DNA from: Bog-756 sp052326605
GTDB lineage: Bacteria > Actinomycetota > Acidimicrobiia > Acidimicrobiales > RAAP-2
DNA length: 64,000 bases
Assembly (NCBI GenBank): GCA_052326605.1
Contig: JBKQMB010000074.1
Span: forward strand, 1-64,000
Direction: 5' to 3'
Every line of letters starts with the position of its first letter. Position 1 is the stretch's first letter. The position numbers and the translations under genes are program-made. A model generated the notes under the pieces. That model saw only the letters and a list, made by a program, of their open reading frames with translations, was not told where the DNA came from and searched no databases. Below are positions 49,966 through 60,167 of this stretch, piece by piece.

Positions 49966-51825
49966 GTGGCCGAACGACCGCCGGAGCCGACGCCCGGCGA
50001 ATCGATCACGATCACCGCCCCGCTGCAGGGAACCGTGGTGCAGGTGCCGGTCGCCCCCGGCGACGTCGTGGCCCCGGGCGAACCGGTCGTGATCATCGAG
50101 TCGATGAAGATGGAGCACGTGGTCCGGTCGCCGGGAGCGGGCTCCGTCCTCTCGCTGTCCACCCAGCTCGGCGACCTGGTCTCCGTGGGCGACGCCCTGG
50201 CCCTGATCGAGTCGAGGGGCGACCCGGATGTGGAAGCCGTCGGCCGGGAGGTCGTCGACCTCGACGCTGTCCGACCGGATCTTGCCGAACTGCACCACCG
50301 ACGATCCCTGGTGCTCGACGCAGGGCGACCCGAGGCGGTGGACCGACGTCACGCGAGCGGCAGGCGGACGGCGAGGGAGAACATCGACGACCTCTGCGAC
50401 CCCGGCAGCTTCACCGAGTACGGGTCCTATGCCATTGCTGCCCAGCGGGCCCGGCGCCCTCTCAAGGAGCTGATCGAGCGGACGCCGGCCGACGGTTTGG
50501 TTGCCGGCGTCGGCCGGGTCAACGGGAGCCGCATCGTCGCCGAGCGTTCGTCGTGTGCAGTGCTCTCCTACGACTACACCGTGTTGGCCGGTACCCAGGG
50601 CCAACAGAACCACCGCAAGAAGGACCGGATGTTCGAGCTGATCGAGCGCCTGCGGCTCCCGGTGGTCCTCTTCGCCGAAGGAGGGGGTGGGCGGCCGGGC
50701 GACACAGACTACGCGGTGATCACCGGTCTCGACACCATGGCTTTCGCCCTGTTCGGTCGGCTCAGCGGGCTGGTCCCGCTGGTGGGCATCGGCTCGGGGT
50801 GGTGCTTTGCCGGCAACGCCGCCCTGCTCGGTTGCTGTGACGTGATCATCGCCACCAAGGACGCCTCGATCGGCATGGGCGGTCCGGCCATGATCGAGGG
50901 AGGTGGGCTCGGGACCTTCCGGCCCGAGGAGGTGGGCCCGATGGCCACCCAGGTGCCCAACGGTGTGGTGGACCTCCTGGCCGAGGACGATGCCGATGCG
51001 GTGGCCCTGGCCAAGCAGTACCTCTCCTACTTCCAGGGGGCGATCGACGAGTGGTCGTGCGCCGACCAACGACTGCTCCGCTCCTGTATCCCCGAGGAGC
51101 GGCTGCGGGTGTACGACGTCCGCCAGGTGGTCACCACGCTCGCCGATACCGGAACCGTGTTGGAGCTCCGGGAAGGGTTCGCCAAGGGCATGGTGACCGC
51201 TCTGATCAGGATCGAGGGCCGGCCGGTCGGCGTCGTGGCCAACGACCCGGCCCACCTGGGCGGTGCCATCGACAGCGACGGAGCCGACAAGGCGGCCCGC
51301 TTCCTCCAGCTGTGTGACGCCCATGACCTCCCGATCCTCTTCCTGTGCGACACACCGGGGTTCATGGTGGGCCCGGAGGCCGAGCAGACCGGCCAGGTCC
51401 GCCACTTCAGCCGGTTGTTCGTCATCGGGGCGAGCCTGACCGTCCCGTTCTTCACCATCGTGCTTCGCAAGGGTTACGGACTTGGTTCGCAGGCGATGGC
51501 CGGAGGCAGCTTCCGGGCTCCGATCTTCACGGTGGCATGGCCCAGCGGTGAGTTCGGGGGCATGGGCCTCGAAGGCGCGGTGCGCCTGGGCTTTCGCCGG
51601 GAGCTCGAAGCCGTCGGGGACCCCGATGCCAGGGAAGCGTTGTTCCAGAGCATGGTCGATCGGGCCTACCAGCACGGGAAGGCGCTCAATGTGGCCACCG
51701 CCTTCGAAATCGACGACGTCATCGATCCGGTCGACTCACGTCGCAGGATCGTCGAGGCGTTGCGATCCGCCCCGCCCCCTCGCCCGCGGTCGGGGAAGAA
51801 GCGGAGCTGCGTCGACGCGTGGTGA
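49966..51825 (+). CDS. Biotinyl-carrier/carboxyltransferase fusion (acyl-CoA carboxylase beta type)
   Basis: 619 residues. A biotinyl domain (about 12-85) carries ESMKMEH with the biotin-acceptor Lys at residue 48. A full carboxyltransferase follows (about 110-600): ARENIDDLCDPGSFTEYGSY, then GQQNHRKKDRMFELIERLRLP and VLFAEGGGGRPGD in the N half, and AGGSFRAPIFTVAWPSGEFGGMGLEGAVRL in the C half. No biotin carboxylase is encoded here, so a partner must come from elsewhere. The substrate is probably acetyl-, propionyl- or another acyl-CoA. It follows the AKR gene by five bases and may share its transcript. Confidence 0.85.
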   Translation: MAERPPEPTPGESITITAPLQGTVVQVPVAPGDVVAPGEPVVIIESMKMEHVVRSPGAGSVLSLSTQLGDLVSVGDALALIESRGDPDVEAVGREVVDLDAVRPDLAELHHRRSLVLDAGRPEAVDRRHASGRRTARENIDDLCDPGSFTEYGSYAIAAQRARRPLKELIERTPADGLVAGVGRVNGSRIVAERSSCAVLSYDYTVLAGTQGQQNHRKKDRMFELIERLRLPVVLFAEGGGGRPGDTDYAVITGLDTMAFALFGRLSGLVPLVGIGSGWCFAGNAALLGCCDVIIATKDASIGMGGPAMIEGGGLGTFRPEEVGPMATQVPNGVVDLLAEDDADAVALAKQYLSYFQGAIDEWSCADQRLLRSCIPEERLRVYDVRQVVTTLADTGTVLELREGFAKGMVTALIRIEGRPVGVVANDPAHLGGAIDSDGADKAARFLQLCDAHDLPILFLCDTPGFMVGPEAEQTGQVRHFSRLFVIGASLTVPFFTIVLRKGYGLGSQAMAGGSFRAPIFTVAWPSGEFGGMGLEGAVRLGFRRELEAVGDPDAREALFQSMVDRAYQHGKALNVATAFEIDDVIDPVDSRRRIVEALRSAPPPRPRSGKKRSCVDAW

Positions 51826-51847
51826 AGCCCACCGGTGCCGGCGGAGC

Positions 51848-51865
51848 GGGGGGAGCTGTCCCCCC
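51848..51865. terminator. Hairpin between converging genes
   Basis: GGGGGGA and TCCCCCC pair around the loop GCTG, in the 67-base gap between the carboxyltransferase and the universal stress protein genes. It could end transcription from either side, though no U run is present. Confidence 0.4.
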
Positions 51866-51892
51866 GGGGGGGGACGGGTCAGGCGGGCCCGC

Positions 51893-52348
51893 TCATTTCC
51901 CCTGCTCGGGCTCCCGGTAGACCAGGACCGGGCACGAGGCGCGGGTTGCGCAGTACAGGCTCACCGATCCGATGAGCATGCCGGAGAACTCTCCGTGGCC
52001 GCGACTGCTGACGACCAGGAGATCGGCGTACCGTGACGCCTCGACCAACACCTCCGCCGGGTGACCCTCGACGATCCGGGTGTGGATGGTCACCGTCGGG
52101 AACACGTCCGCCAGAGGCCCGGTGATCTTGTCGGCCATGGAACGGGCATCGGCGGCGGGGTCGAACCCGGCGGGCATCGGGATCGCCGCACCCCAACTCG
52201 ACGGCCACCGCCAGGCGGTGATCACTTCGACATGGGATCCGGTCAGCGCTGCCTGCCCGAACGCCCACCGGGCAGCATCGGCGGACCCGTCGGAACCGTC
52301 GACCCCCACCACGATGGTGCGGGTCCCCTGGTTGTCTTGCTCAGCCAT
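51893..52348 (-). CDS. Universal stress protein (UspA family)
   Basis: 151 residues, one Usp domain. IVVGVDGSDGSADAARWAF is the start and VVSSRGHGEFSGMLIGSVS the ATP-binding GxxG-x9-GS motif, so it belongs to the ATP-binding class. The start is ATG 52348; the frame is open upstream to 52435 but the domain begins here. Converges on the carboxyltransferase gene. Confidence 0.9.
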   Translation of the reverse strand: MAEQDNQGTRTIVVGVDGSDGSADAARWAFGQAALTGSHVEVITAWRWPSSWGAAIPMPAGFDPAADARSMADKITGPLADVFPTVTIHTRIVEGHPAEVLVEASRYADLLVVSSRGHGEFSGMLIGSVSLYCATRASCPVLVYREPEQGK

Positions 52349-52456
52349 CGTTGAGCTCCTCTCCGCTGTCGACGCGACAGTCGCTGCTCCGACCGGGGCA
52401 CGTCCGCTTCGTGCCGTTGGCGCCCAGCCTGTCACGGGTGGGGCGCACGGACACGG

Positions 52457-53470
52457 TCACGGCTGCTCGTGCAGCACTGCCCGACGACGTTGCTCCGCGG
52501 CGTCGAGCTGTTCCCGTCCCGGCCCACCGGACGTGGGTGGCTCCGACGGCACGGACGCCCCGATCAACGCCCCGAGGGTGGCAGACACCGACGAGCGCAG
52601 TGCCTCGAGGTCGTAGCCGCCCTCGAGGAACAGGACCAGGTGGCCCGGGCCCGACGCGTAGGCCGACACGACAGAGGCCAGGTCGGCGAAGTCGCCGGCG
52701 GAGAGGGACAACTCGGCGAGCGGGTCGGCCCGATGGGCGTCGAAGCCCGCGGACACCAGTACCCAGGTCGGCTCGAAGCGGTCGACGACCGGGGCAACCA
52801 TCTGGTCGAATGCCCGGCGCACCACATCACCGGTCGTTCCGGCCGGAAGCGGCACGTTGACGTTCGACCCCCTTGCGGCTGCACCACCGACCTCGGTGGA
52901 TCTCCCGGTGCCCGGATAGCAGGGCCATTGGTGGGTGGAGACGTAGAGGACATCGGGGTCGTCCCAGAAGATGGCCTGGGTCCCGTTGCCGTGGTGCACG
53001 TCCCAGTCGACGATCAGGACCTTCTCGCCGGCATCGATCAGCGACGCGGCTGCGAGTGCCACGTTGTTGACCAGACAGAATCCCATCGACCGGTCGGCGA
53101 GGGCATGATGCCCGGGCGGGCGGGCCGATACGAAGGCGACCCCCCCGCGAGTGCGTACGGTGTCGACGGCCACCAGGCCGGCTCCGGCAGCCAGGCACGC
53201 GGCATTCCACGACGAAGTGTGGGCATAGGTGTCCGGGTCGAGGGAGCCACCGCCGAGGGAACAGAACTGGCGCAGTTGATCGAGGTAGGCGGAGGAGTGG
53301 ATGCGCCCGAGCTCCTCGATGGTCGCAGCGCGAGCCGGAAGCTCCAGGAGTTCACTGCCGAGGTGGAGGTCCGCCACACCGTCCATGACCGCCCCGATCC
53401 GAGCCGGTCGTTCGGGATGGCCGTGTTCCATGTGTTCCTCGGCGGCCACCGGCCCGACCACGATCAACAC
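52457..53470 (-). CDS. Histone deacetylase-like amidohydrolase
   Basis: Zinc-dependent deacetylase fold, 337 residues. HMEHGHPERPARI near the start, RPPGHHAL, VDWDVHHGNGTQAIF (metal Asp and His), LVSAGFDAHRADPLAEL (second metal Asp) and FLEGGYDLEAL are all intact. Bacterial members act on acetylated polyamines, acetoin-type substrates or protein lysines. GTG 53470 is the best start; the longer open frame upstream runs through the DsbA-like gene and is a shadow. It may be linked to the GNAT-AAA+ protein only by chance of location. Confidence 0.9.
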   Translation of the reverse strand: MLIVVGPVAAEEHMEHGHPERPARIGAVMDGVADLHLGSELLELPARAATIEELGRIHSSAYLDQLRQFCSLGGGSLDPDTYAHTSSWNAACLAAGAGLVAVDTVRTRGGVAFVSARPPGHHALADRSMGFCLVNNVALAAASLIDAGEKVLIVDWDVHHGNGTQAIFWDDPDVLYVSTHQWPCYPGTGRSTEVGGAAARGSNVNVPLPAGTTGDVVRRAFDQMVAPVVDRFEPTWVLVSAGFDAHRADPLAELSLSAGDFADLASVVSAYASGPGHLVLFLEGGYDLEALRSSVSATLGALIGASVPSEPPTSGGPGREQLDAAEQRRRAVLHEQP

Positions 53471-53573
53471 GGTGATCTGCCGAGAGCTGTTCTCCCATTT
53501 GACGGCAATCGATTCCCCCTTGACGAGCAGCGCTGTGCAGGGAAGATTCTGCCTCAGTGGAGCGGCGGCGTGC

Positions 53574-54254
53574 TCACGGGGTCTCGCGTTGGACGGAGAA
53601 CCAGTCCCTGGCCTCGAGGTAGGGGGCGAATGTCTCGACGATGGTGTCGATGTCGGCAGTGCTCTTCGGACGCTGCAATTCGTAGACGTGGGGGAACTCG
53701 AGCCATCCGGTGACACGGTCCCATAGGCGCACAGCGGCATCACCGGTCGGGGGGTCCACCAGCACGGGCCCGAAGAGGGCCTGCCCGTCGTCGAACACAA
53801 GGGTCGGGACGCCGAATCCACCCTTCCCCACCACCGTCTCGTGGTCGGCCCGGACCTCGTCCCCGGTGGTGGGATCCTCGATGGCGGCCCGCACGATGGC
53901 CGGGTCGAGTCCCAGTTCGGCCAGGAGTTGCTCGGCCACCTCGGGGCGGTGGGGCTTGCGCCCGTCCACGTGGAGGGCCCTGCCTGCCGCCTCGTACCAC
54001 CTGTCGAGCAGGTCCATGTCCTCACGTCGGAGCAGCGCACCGATCCGCATCATCGACCATCCGTAGGACCACTCTCGTTCCCAGGGGTGCTTCTTCCCCT
54101 CCTCGCGGTTGATCTCCTCGAGGCTGAAGAACCGCCACCGCACGTCGATGCCGGCAGTGTCGCGCACTTCGCGGATCCACAGCGAGGTCTGGTAGGCGTA
54201 CGGGCACATAATGTCGAAGTGGAAGTCGACACCGGTCGGCTGTTGGAAGGTCAC
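53574..54254 (-). CDS. DsbA-family protein resembling mycothiol-dependent reductase Rv2466c, CPYA site
   Basis: 226 residues, thioredoxin fold with helical insert. It follows the Mycobacterium tuberculosis Rv2466c pattern: FDIMCPYAYQTSLWIREV at the start (CPWC in Rv2466c), then GFGVPTLVFDDGQALFGPV with the cis-Pro, and WLEFPHVYELQR near the end. Here the second active-site Cys is Ala. A monothiol mechanism using mycothiol is therefore more likely than disulfide exchange. GTG 54254 has GGAGAGGAG upstream. Confidence 0.8.
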   Translation of the reverse strand: MTFQQPTGVDFHFDIMCPYAYQTSLWIREVRDTAGIDVRWRFFSLEEINREEGKKHPWEREWSYGWSMMRIGALLRREDMDLLDRWYEAAGRALHVDGRKPHRPEVAEQLLAELGLDPAIVRAAIEDPTTGDEVRADHETVVGKGGFGVPTLVFDDGQALFGPVLVDPPTGDAAVRLWDRVTGWLEFPHVYELQRPKSTADIDTIVETFAPYLEARDWFSVQRETP

Positions 54255-54362
54255 GGTGCTCCTCTCCGTCGTCGGAGTTCCCCTCACCCCCGACCTGAAA
54301 ACCGTACACTCACGCCATGATGGATCGCGGAAGGCCCGAGACCTTGAGCGCAGTGGTGCCGG

Positions 54363-55343
54363 TCAGAAGTGCCCGAGCACCGGGTGGGGGACATAGGGCT
54401 CTTCGAGCCGGGCCACCTCGGCGTCGTCGAGGTGCAGCTCCTCGGCGGCCAGTGCATCGGCCAGGTGGGCGGGTTTGGTGGCTCCGACGATGGGGGCGGT
54501 GACGCCCGGGCGCTGGAGCAGCCAGGCCAGGGCGATCTGGGCGGGGGGCAGCCCCCGTTCGGCCGCCACCTCGGCGACCCGCTCGACCACGTCGAAGTCG
54601 GTGGGCTGGCTGTAGAGGTAGTCGGTGAAGCTGTCGGTGTCCGACCGTGTGGTGAGATGCTCGCCGGCCCGGTTGCGGGTGCCGGCGAGGACGCCTCGAG
54701 CCAGAGGGCTCCAGGGGATGACGCCGATCCCCAGTTCGATGCACTGGGGGATCATCTCCCGTTCCTCTTCGCGGTAGATGAGGTTGTAGTGCGGTTGCAT
54801 GGAAACGAACCGGGTCCAGTGATTGCGGTCGGCGACGTGTTGGGCCTTGGCGAACTGCCAGGCGAACATGCTGCTGGCACCGATGTAGCGGGCCTTGCCC
54901 GCCCGGACCACGTCGTGGAGCGCCTCCATGGTCTCTTCGATCGGGGTGCGTGGGTCCCACCGGTGGATCTGATAGAGGTCGACGTACTCCATCCCCAGCC
55001 TGGTCAACGACGCGTCGATGGCGGACAGGATGTGCTTGCGGGAGAGGCCAACGCCGTTCTCGCCCGGGGTCATCGGCATGAAGACCTTGGTGGCGACGAC
55101 CAGTTCGTCGCGGCTGAGGAACTTCGGGAGCAGCCGGCCGGTTGCGACCTCGCTGGCCCCCTTCGAGTAGGTGTCGGCAGTGTCGAAGAAGGTGATACCC
55201 CCTTCCACGGCGGCACGGACGATCGGCTCGGCATGCTCCTCGTCGAGGACCCATTGCCGGTCGCTGTCGTTGCCGAAGCTCATCATGCCGAGGCAGATCC
55301 GTGACACCCGAAGGCCGGTTCTGCCGAGATTGACGTACTGCAT
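54363..55343 (-). CDS. Aldo/keto reductase (YajO/AKR11-type)
   Basis: 326 residues, typical NADPH-dependent barrel. MQYVNLGRTGLRVSRICLGM, then FFDTADTYSKGASE (Asp, Tyr), VVATKVF (Lys) and VDLYQIHRWDPRTP (His) form the active site, and VTAPIVGATKPAHLADAL the cofactor clamp. The substrate is not readable. The stop lies about 110 bases past the start of the Rv2466c-like gene, which is also on the minus strand. Confidence 0.92.
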   Translation of the reverse strand: MQYVNLGRTGLRVSRICLGMMSFGNDSDRQWVLDEEHAEPIVRAAVEGGITFFDTADTYSKGASEVATGRLLPKFLSRDELVVATKVFMPMTPGENGVGLSRKHILSAIDASLTRLGMEYVDLYQIHRWDPRTPIEETMEALHDVVRAGKARYIGASSMFAWQFAKAQHVADRNHWTRFVSMQPHYNLIYREEEREMIPQCIELGIGVIPWSPLARGVLAGTRNRAGEHLTTRSDTDSFTDYLYSQPTDFDVVERVAEVAAERGLPPAQIALAWLLQRPGVTAPIVGATKPAHLADALAAEELHLDDAEVARLEEPYVPHPVLGHF

Positions 55344-55851
55344 GGAGTCCTCCAGGTTGGTCAGGGCGGAGATCGGTCAAGTGGGCAGATCGACCGGCGC
55401 TAGGTCCGGTCGACCGGTCGGATGGAACCGCCGGCCCGAAGGGTCGATCTGTCCACGCCGCGAGCGTGCCCGTCCTCCGACCACGGCAAACGTACCCTGC
55501 CGCCAGCCACGGTGCCGGGTTCGGCGCTTGGTCGAGTGGCCGCCCCTGCCCGTGCCACCGGCATCTCGGCCCGCGGGGACGGGCTGCCCGCTGCACCCCG
55601 GTGAACGAAACTCTGAGATTGCGTCACCTAAGGTTGCGAACGCGACGACGATCTGTGGCTACCAAGGTGCTGACCTGCAGTTTTGTCTCCCGGGTGTTCA
55701 CAGGAAGTTCACAGCTGACTCTCGACTGGCCTCAATGTTGATCGGCTGAGATGTGGTTGCTGGAACAGGCCCTGGAAATGCGATCCGGCCGGCCCGACAG
55801 AACGATCAAACACGAGGTGGCGTCGACCACCGGAATGCGAGCGAGGTACAG
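55344..55851 (+). promoter_or_regulatory. 508-base intergenic region upstream of the efflux cluster
   Basis: No credible gene. Near the reductase start there is an inverted repeat, CGACCGG with CCGGTCG (around 55388-55407). The GC content drops after 55600, and a PhoP-box-like direct repeat lies at 55696-55717. The first adaptor starts at 55852, so its promoter should be in 55710-55840; no clear -10 was seen. Short open frames here have no ribosome-binding site or family. Confidence 0.4.
55696..55717 (+). promoter_or_regulatory. PhoP-box-like direct repeat
   Basis: GTTCACAGGAA and GTTCACAGCTG are tandem 11-base units. Read as TCACAGG, four bases, TCACAGC, they match the mycobacterial PhoP consensus TCACAGC-N4-TCACAGC in 13 of 14 defined positions, and also resemble Streptomyces PHO boxes built on GTTCAC every 11 bases. 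They stand 135 bases before the adaptor start. Confidence 0.6.
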
Positions 55852-57152
55852 GTGCGATCTGATCACAGGACCGGGTCCGGTCGGAAGCGGCTGGTCATCG
55901 GAGCCATCGTGGTGATCGTGATCGCTGCCGGGCTGGCAACCTGGTTCGCCACCAAGAGCTCGAGTGCCGCCACGACGGGCATCACGACGACCACCACTGT
56001 GCAGACCGTCTCCACGGGCACGATCACCCAGACCGTCTCGTCCACCGGCACGATCGAGCCGGCCAGCCAGGCCAGCCTCAACTTCGCCGTGTCGGGCCGG
56101 GTGAACGCGGTGGACGTCACCGCCGGCCAGACGGTCACCGCCGGCCAGACCCTGGCCACGGTGGACCCTACGGCGCTCGCCGCCTCGCTGGCGCAGGCCC
56201 AGGCCACGTTGGCCAATGACCAGGCCCAGTTGGCCACCGATCAGGCCGACAGCGCCTCGGCCAGCCAGATCGCCCTGGACGACGCCAATGTCGCCTCGGC
56301 ACAGACACAGGTCACCACGGCGCAGACGTCGTTGGACGATGCGACCCTGGTGTCGACCATCGCCGGCACGGTGGCCTCGATGAACCTCACCGTCGGCCAG
56401 CAGGTGACCGCATCGACATCCTCTGCGTCATCGGGTACCGGCTCGTCCGGCACGAGTACCTCCGGATCGACCGGCTCCACAGGGAGCGGCTCGTTCGCTG
56501 GCAGCTCCTCGAGCGCAGCTGCATCCTCCTCCTCGGCGGCATCGGGGTCGTCGAGCGCACAGGTCGTCGTGGTCTCGACCGGCTCGTACATCGTGAACGC
56601 GACGGTCAACAGCACGGCGGTCTCCCAGGTGCTGGTCGGCGATCAGGCGACGATCACCGTATCCGGCTCCACCACCCCGGTCTACGGAACGGTGGGCTCG
56701 GTCGGGCTGCTGGCCACCACCACCTCTGGGGTTTCGTCCTTCCCGGTGGTCATCAACGTCACCGGCAGTCCGGCGGGCCTCTACGGGGGATCGAGCGCCA
56801 ATGTCTCGATCATCGTCAAGGAATTGCAGGACGTCATCGTGGTACCTACCACCGCCATCACCTACAGCGGCAGTGCCACAACCGTCACCCTCGACTCCAA
56901 CGGGACCAAGACCACCCGGGACGTGACCATCGGCACGGCATCGGGCGGGGATACCCAGGTGGTCAGCGGGCTGTCCGTGGGCGACAAGATCTACGTGACC
57001 ACGATCTCCTTCCGCGGGGCACTGGGCGCCGGGCGGACCGGAACCGGTGTCTTCGGTGGCACCGGCACCGGCGGCACCGGCTTCGGCGGCGGCGGCGGCG
57101 GGGGCTTCGGCGGCGGCACCGGCTTCGGCGGCGGCGGCGGGGGCTTCGGCGG

Positions 57153-57156
<4 letters not shown>
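55852..57156 (+). CDS. Efflux periplasmic adaptor/membrane fusion protein (MacA/HlyD type)
   Basis: 434 residues from GTG 55852 (GAGG just upstream). A short basic start and one membrane helix (LVIGAIVVIVIAAGLATWFA) are followed by the adaptor: TGTIEPASQASLNFAVSGRV and VDVTAGQTVTAGQTLATVD form the lipoyl half, then a coiled coil of Ala/Gln (AQATLANDQAQLATDQA), the second half, a Ser-rich insert, beta-barrel and C-terminal domains. The tail is Gly/Phe-rich (GFGGG repeats). It hands substrates outward for the ATPase and permease downstream. Stop overlaps the ATPase start. Confidence 0.9.
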
Positions 57157-57949
<793 letters not shown>

Positions 57950-57953
<4 letters not shown>

Positions 57954-59197
57954 ACGTTCTCGAGACCTTTCGGACCGGACTCGAGGCGGTGGTCTCACAT
58001 CGCCTGCGCTCGGCACTGACCGTTCTGGGCATCATGATCGGCATCACCGCGGTGATCCTGACCGTCGGGCTCGGGGAGGGGGCACAGCAGCAGGTCAGCT
58101 CCCAGATCTCGGCCCTGGGCTCCAACCTGCTCACGGTCACGCCGGGAAGCACGACCTCGAGCGAGGGCATCCGCGGCGGGTTCGGATCTGCGTCGACGCT
58201 GACCGTCGGAGATGCGACCGCGCTGTCATCGCGCGTGGTGGCCCCGGACATCAACGCGGTGGCCCCGGCCACGACCGTCTCGGACAGCCTGGTGGCGGGC
58301 ACGACCAACTGGACGACCACGGTCGTGGGCACGGACCCCTCGTGGCTGACCGTCCGCGGGCGGTCGATGACCGAGGGGAGGTTCATCGCCGACCACGACC
58401 TGGCCACCCGAGCCGATGTGGTCGTGTTGGGGGCGACGACCGCCCAGGAGCTGTTCGGGTTCCGTGACCCGGTGGGCCAGACCGTCGACGTCGCCGGCCA
58501 GCCCATGTCGGTCATCGGCGTGCTCAACACGGTGGGCTCCTCGTCGTCATCGTCTTCGACCAGCTCGAACCCGGACGACCAGGCCATCGTGCCCTTGACG
58601 ACCGCCTCGGCGCTGCTGTTCGGAGGGTCGAGCCGGAACTCGGTGAGCCAGATCCTCGTCCAGGCGACGTCGGCCGGCACTCTGTCGGCCGCGTATCAGG
58701 AGGCGGACGCCGAGCTCCTCAGCCTCCATGGCATCACGACGGCGGCGAGCGCCGACTTCACCATCACCAGCGAGCAGCAGGTGCTTTCCACAGCCACCTC
58801 GGTCGACAAGACGCTGACCGTCCTCCTCGGCGGTGTGGCCGGGATCTCGTTGCTGGTGGGGGGCATCGGCGTCATGAACATCATGCTGGTCTCGGTGACC
58901 GAGCGGATCCGAGAGATCGGGCTGCGCAAGGCGCTCGGCGCCACCCCTCGCGTCATCCGCCGTCAGTTCCTGGTGGAGGCGTCGGTGCTCGGCTCCGTCG
59001 GCGGCATCCTCGGTGCCGGGCTGGGCCTTCTCGGTGCCGCGATCCTTCCCCACTTCATCTCCGACAAGATCACCATCTCTCCGGTGGCCACCGTCGGCGC
59101 AATCGTGATCGCCATCGGCATCGGCATCGCCTTCGGCGTCTATCCCGCCAGCCGTGCCGCCCGCCTCGCCCCGATCGATGCACTTCGCAGCGAATGA
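57950..59197 (+). CDS. ABC transporter permease (MacB/FtsX family)
   Basis: 415 residues. Helix 1 near the N-terminus (RSALTVLGIMIGITAVILTV), a ~230-residue extracytoplasmic MacB_PCD domain, then three helices in an FtsX domain with the coupling stretch RIREIGLRKALGATPRVIRRQFL and the end YPASRAARLAPIDALRSE. Complete and canonical. Acts with the ATPase and adaptor, probably exporting a peptide, lipid or drug; the substrate is unknown. Confidence 0.95.
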
Positions 59198-59234
59198 GTC
59201 CCGTCATCCCCTACACACCAGAAGGAAACCAACC

Positions 59235-60167
59235 ATGTACAACCCAGTGAGATCATCAGGTCGGGCCGCCGTCACGGACTCCGGTCCGCGCCGCAAGGGC
59301 CGTCCCGTCACGGTGCGGCGCCTGCTCGTCCTGTCGGCGCTCGGCGCGGCCGGCGTAGCCATGGCTGCGTGCGGGTCGTCGTCGGCCTCCACCCCGGCGT
59401 CGAGCTCGACGCCCACCACGAGCAGCGGTTCGCCAGCCAGTGGTAGCACGACCCCCCGGCAGTTCCCCGGCACCTCCGGCACGATCGCCGCCATCAACGG
59501 AACGTCCCTGGAGGTCCAGAACCCCACCACCGGTCAGGTCACTGTCAACTACACGTCGACCACCACCTTCCGCCAGACGGTGACCGCCTCTGCCTCTGCG
59601 GTGACCGTGGGCTCGTGCGTCTCGGCATTCGGAAAGCCCACCTCCGGCTCCTCCTCGAGCAAGAGCACCTTCGGCAGCCCGGTGACGGCGACGACGGTGT
59701 CCGTCTCTCAGCCGGTCTCGGGTACCTGCACCGGCGGATTCGGTGGCAGGCCCGGGGGAGCCACACCCGGTGGGGGCGGTAGTTTCACCCCGGGTACCGG
59801 TACCCGGCCGGCGGGTGCGAGCCGGTTCGGCAACGGTCAGTTCGGGGCCGCATCCGGAGAGGTGACTGCGGTTAATGGTTCGGCGGTGACCATCAACGAG
59901 ACCAATCCGACCACCAAGGCGACGTCCAGCGTGGCCGTCACCCTGACCTCCACGACGACCTTCACCACGACCGGTACGGCATCCTCGACCGACCTGGTGG
60001 TGGGCAAGTGCGCCCGCGCCAACGGCAGTGCGGACACCACGGGGGCCGTCGCTGCGCAGTCGATCACCATCTCCACTCCGGGCCCTGATGGATGCACCAG
60101 CGGGTTCGGCGGATTCCGAGGTGGCGCCGGTGGCACCGGCACCGGGGGTGCTGGAGCCAGTGCCTGA
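59235..60167 (+). CDS. Secreted lipoprotein with two DUF5666-like domains
   Basis: 310 residues. A basic start, hydrophobic stretch and lipobox (VAMAAC) make it a lipoprotein. Two similar beta-rich modules follow: GTIAAINGTSLEVQNPTTGQVTVNY and GEVTAVNGSAVTINETNP, each with a Thr-rich strand and a conserved Cys (VGSCVSAFG; VGKCARANG). The linkers and tail are Gly-rich (GFGGFRGGAGG). ATG 59235 has GAAGGAAA upstream. It sits between the permease and the second adaptor, so it probably works with the efflux system. Confidence 0.75.
   Translation: MYNPVRSSGRAAVTDSGPRRKGRPVTVRRLLVLSALGAAGVAMAACGSSSASTPASSSTPTTSSGSPASGSTTPRQFPGTSGTIAAINGTSLEVQNPTTGQVTVNYTSTTTFRQTVTASASAVTVGSCVSAFGKPTSGSSSSKSTFGSPVTATTVSVSQPVSGTCTGGFGGRPGGATPGGGGSFTPGTGTRPAGASRFGNGQFGAASGEVTAVNGSAVTINETNPTTKATSSVAVTLTSTTTFTTTGTASSTDLVVGKCARANGSADTTGAVAAQSITISTPGPDGCTSGFGGFRGGAGGTGTGGAGASA

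Noticed and set aside
52457..54040. Single fused DsbA-HDAC gene, because one minus-strand frame is open across both.
   Set aside because: The upstream part is the wrong frame of the Rv2466c-like gene; the HDAC family start fits GTG 53470.
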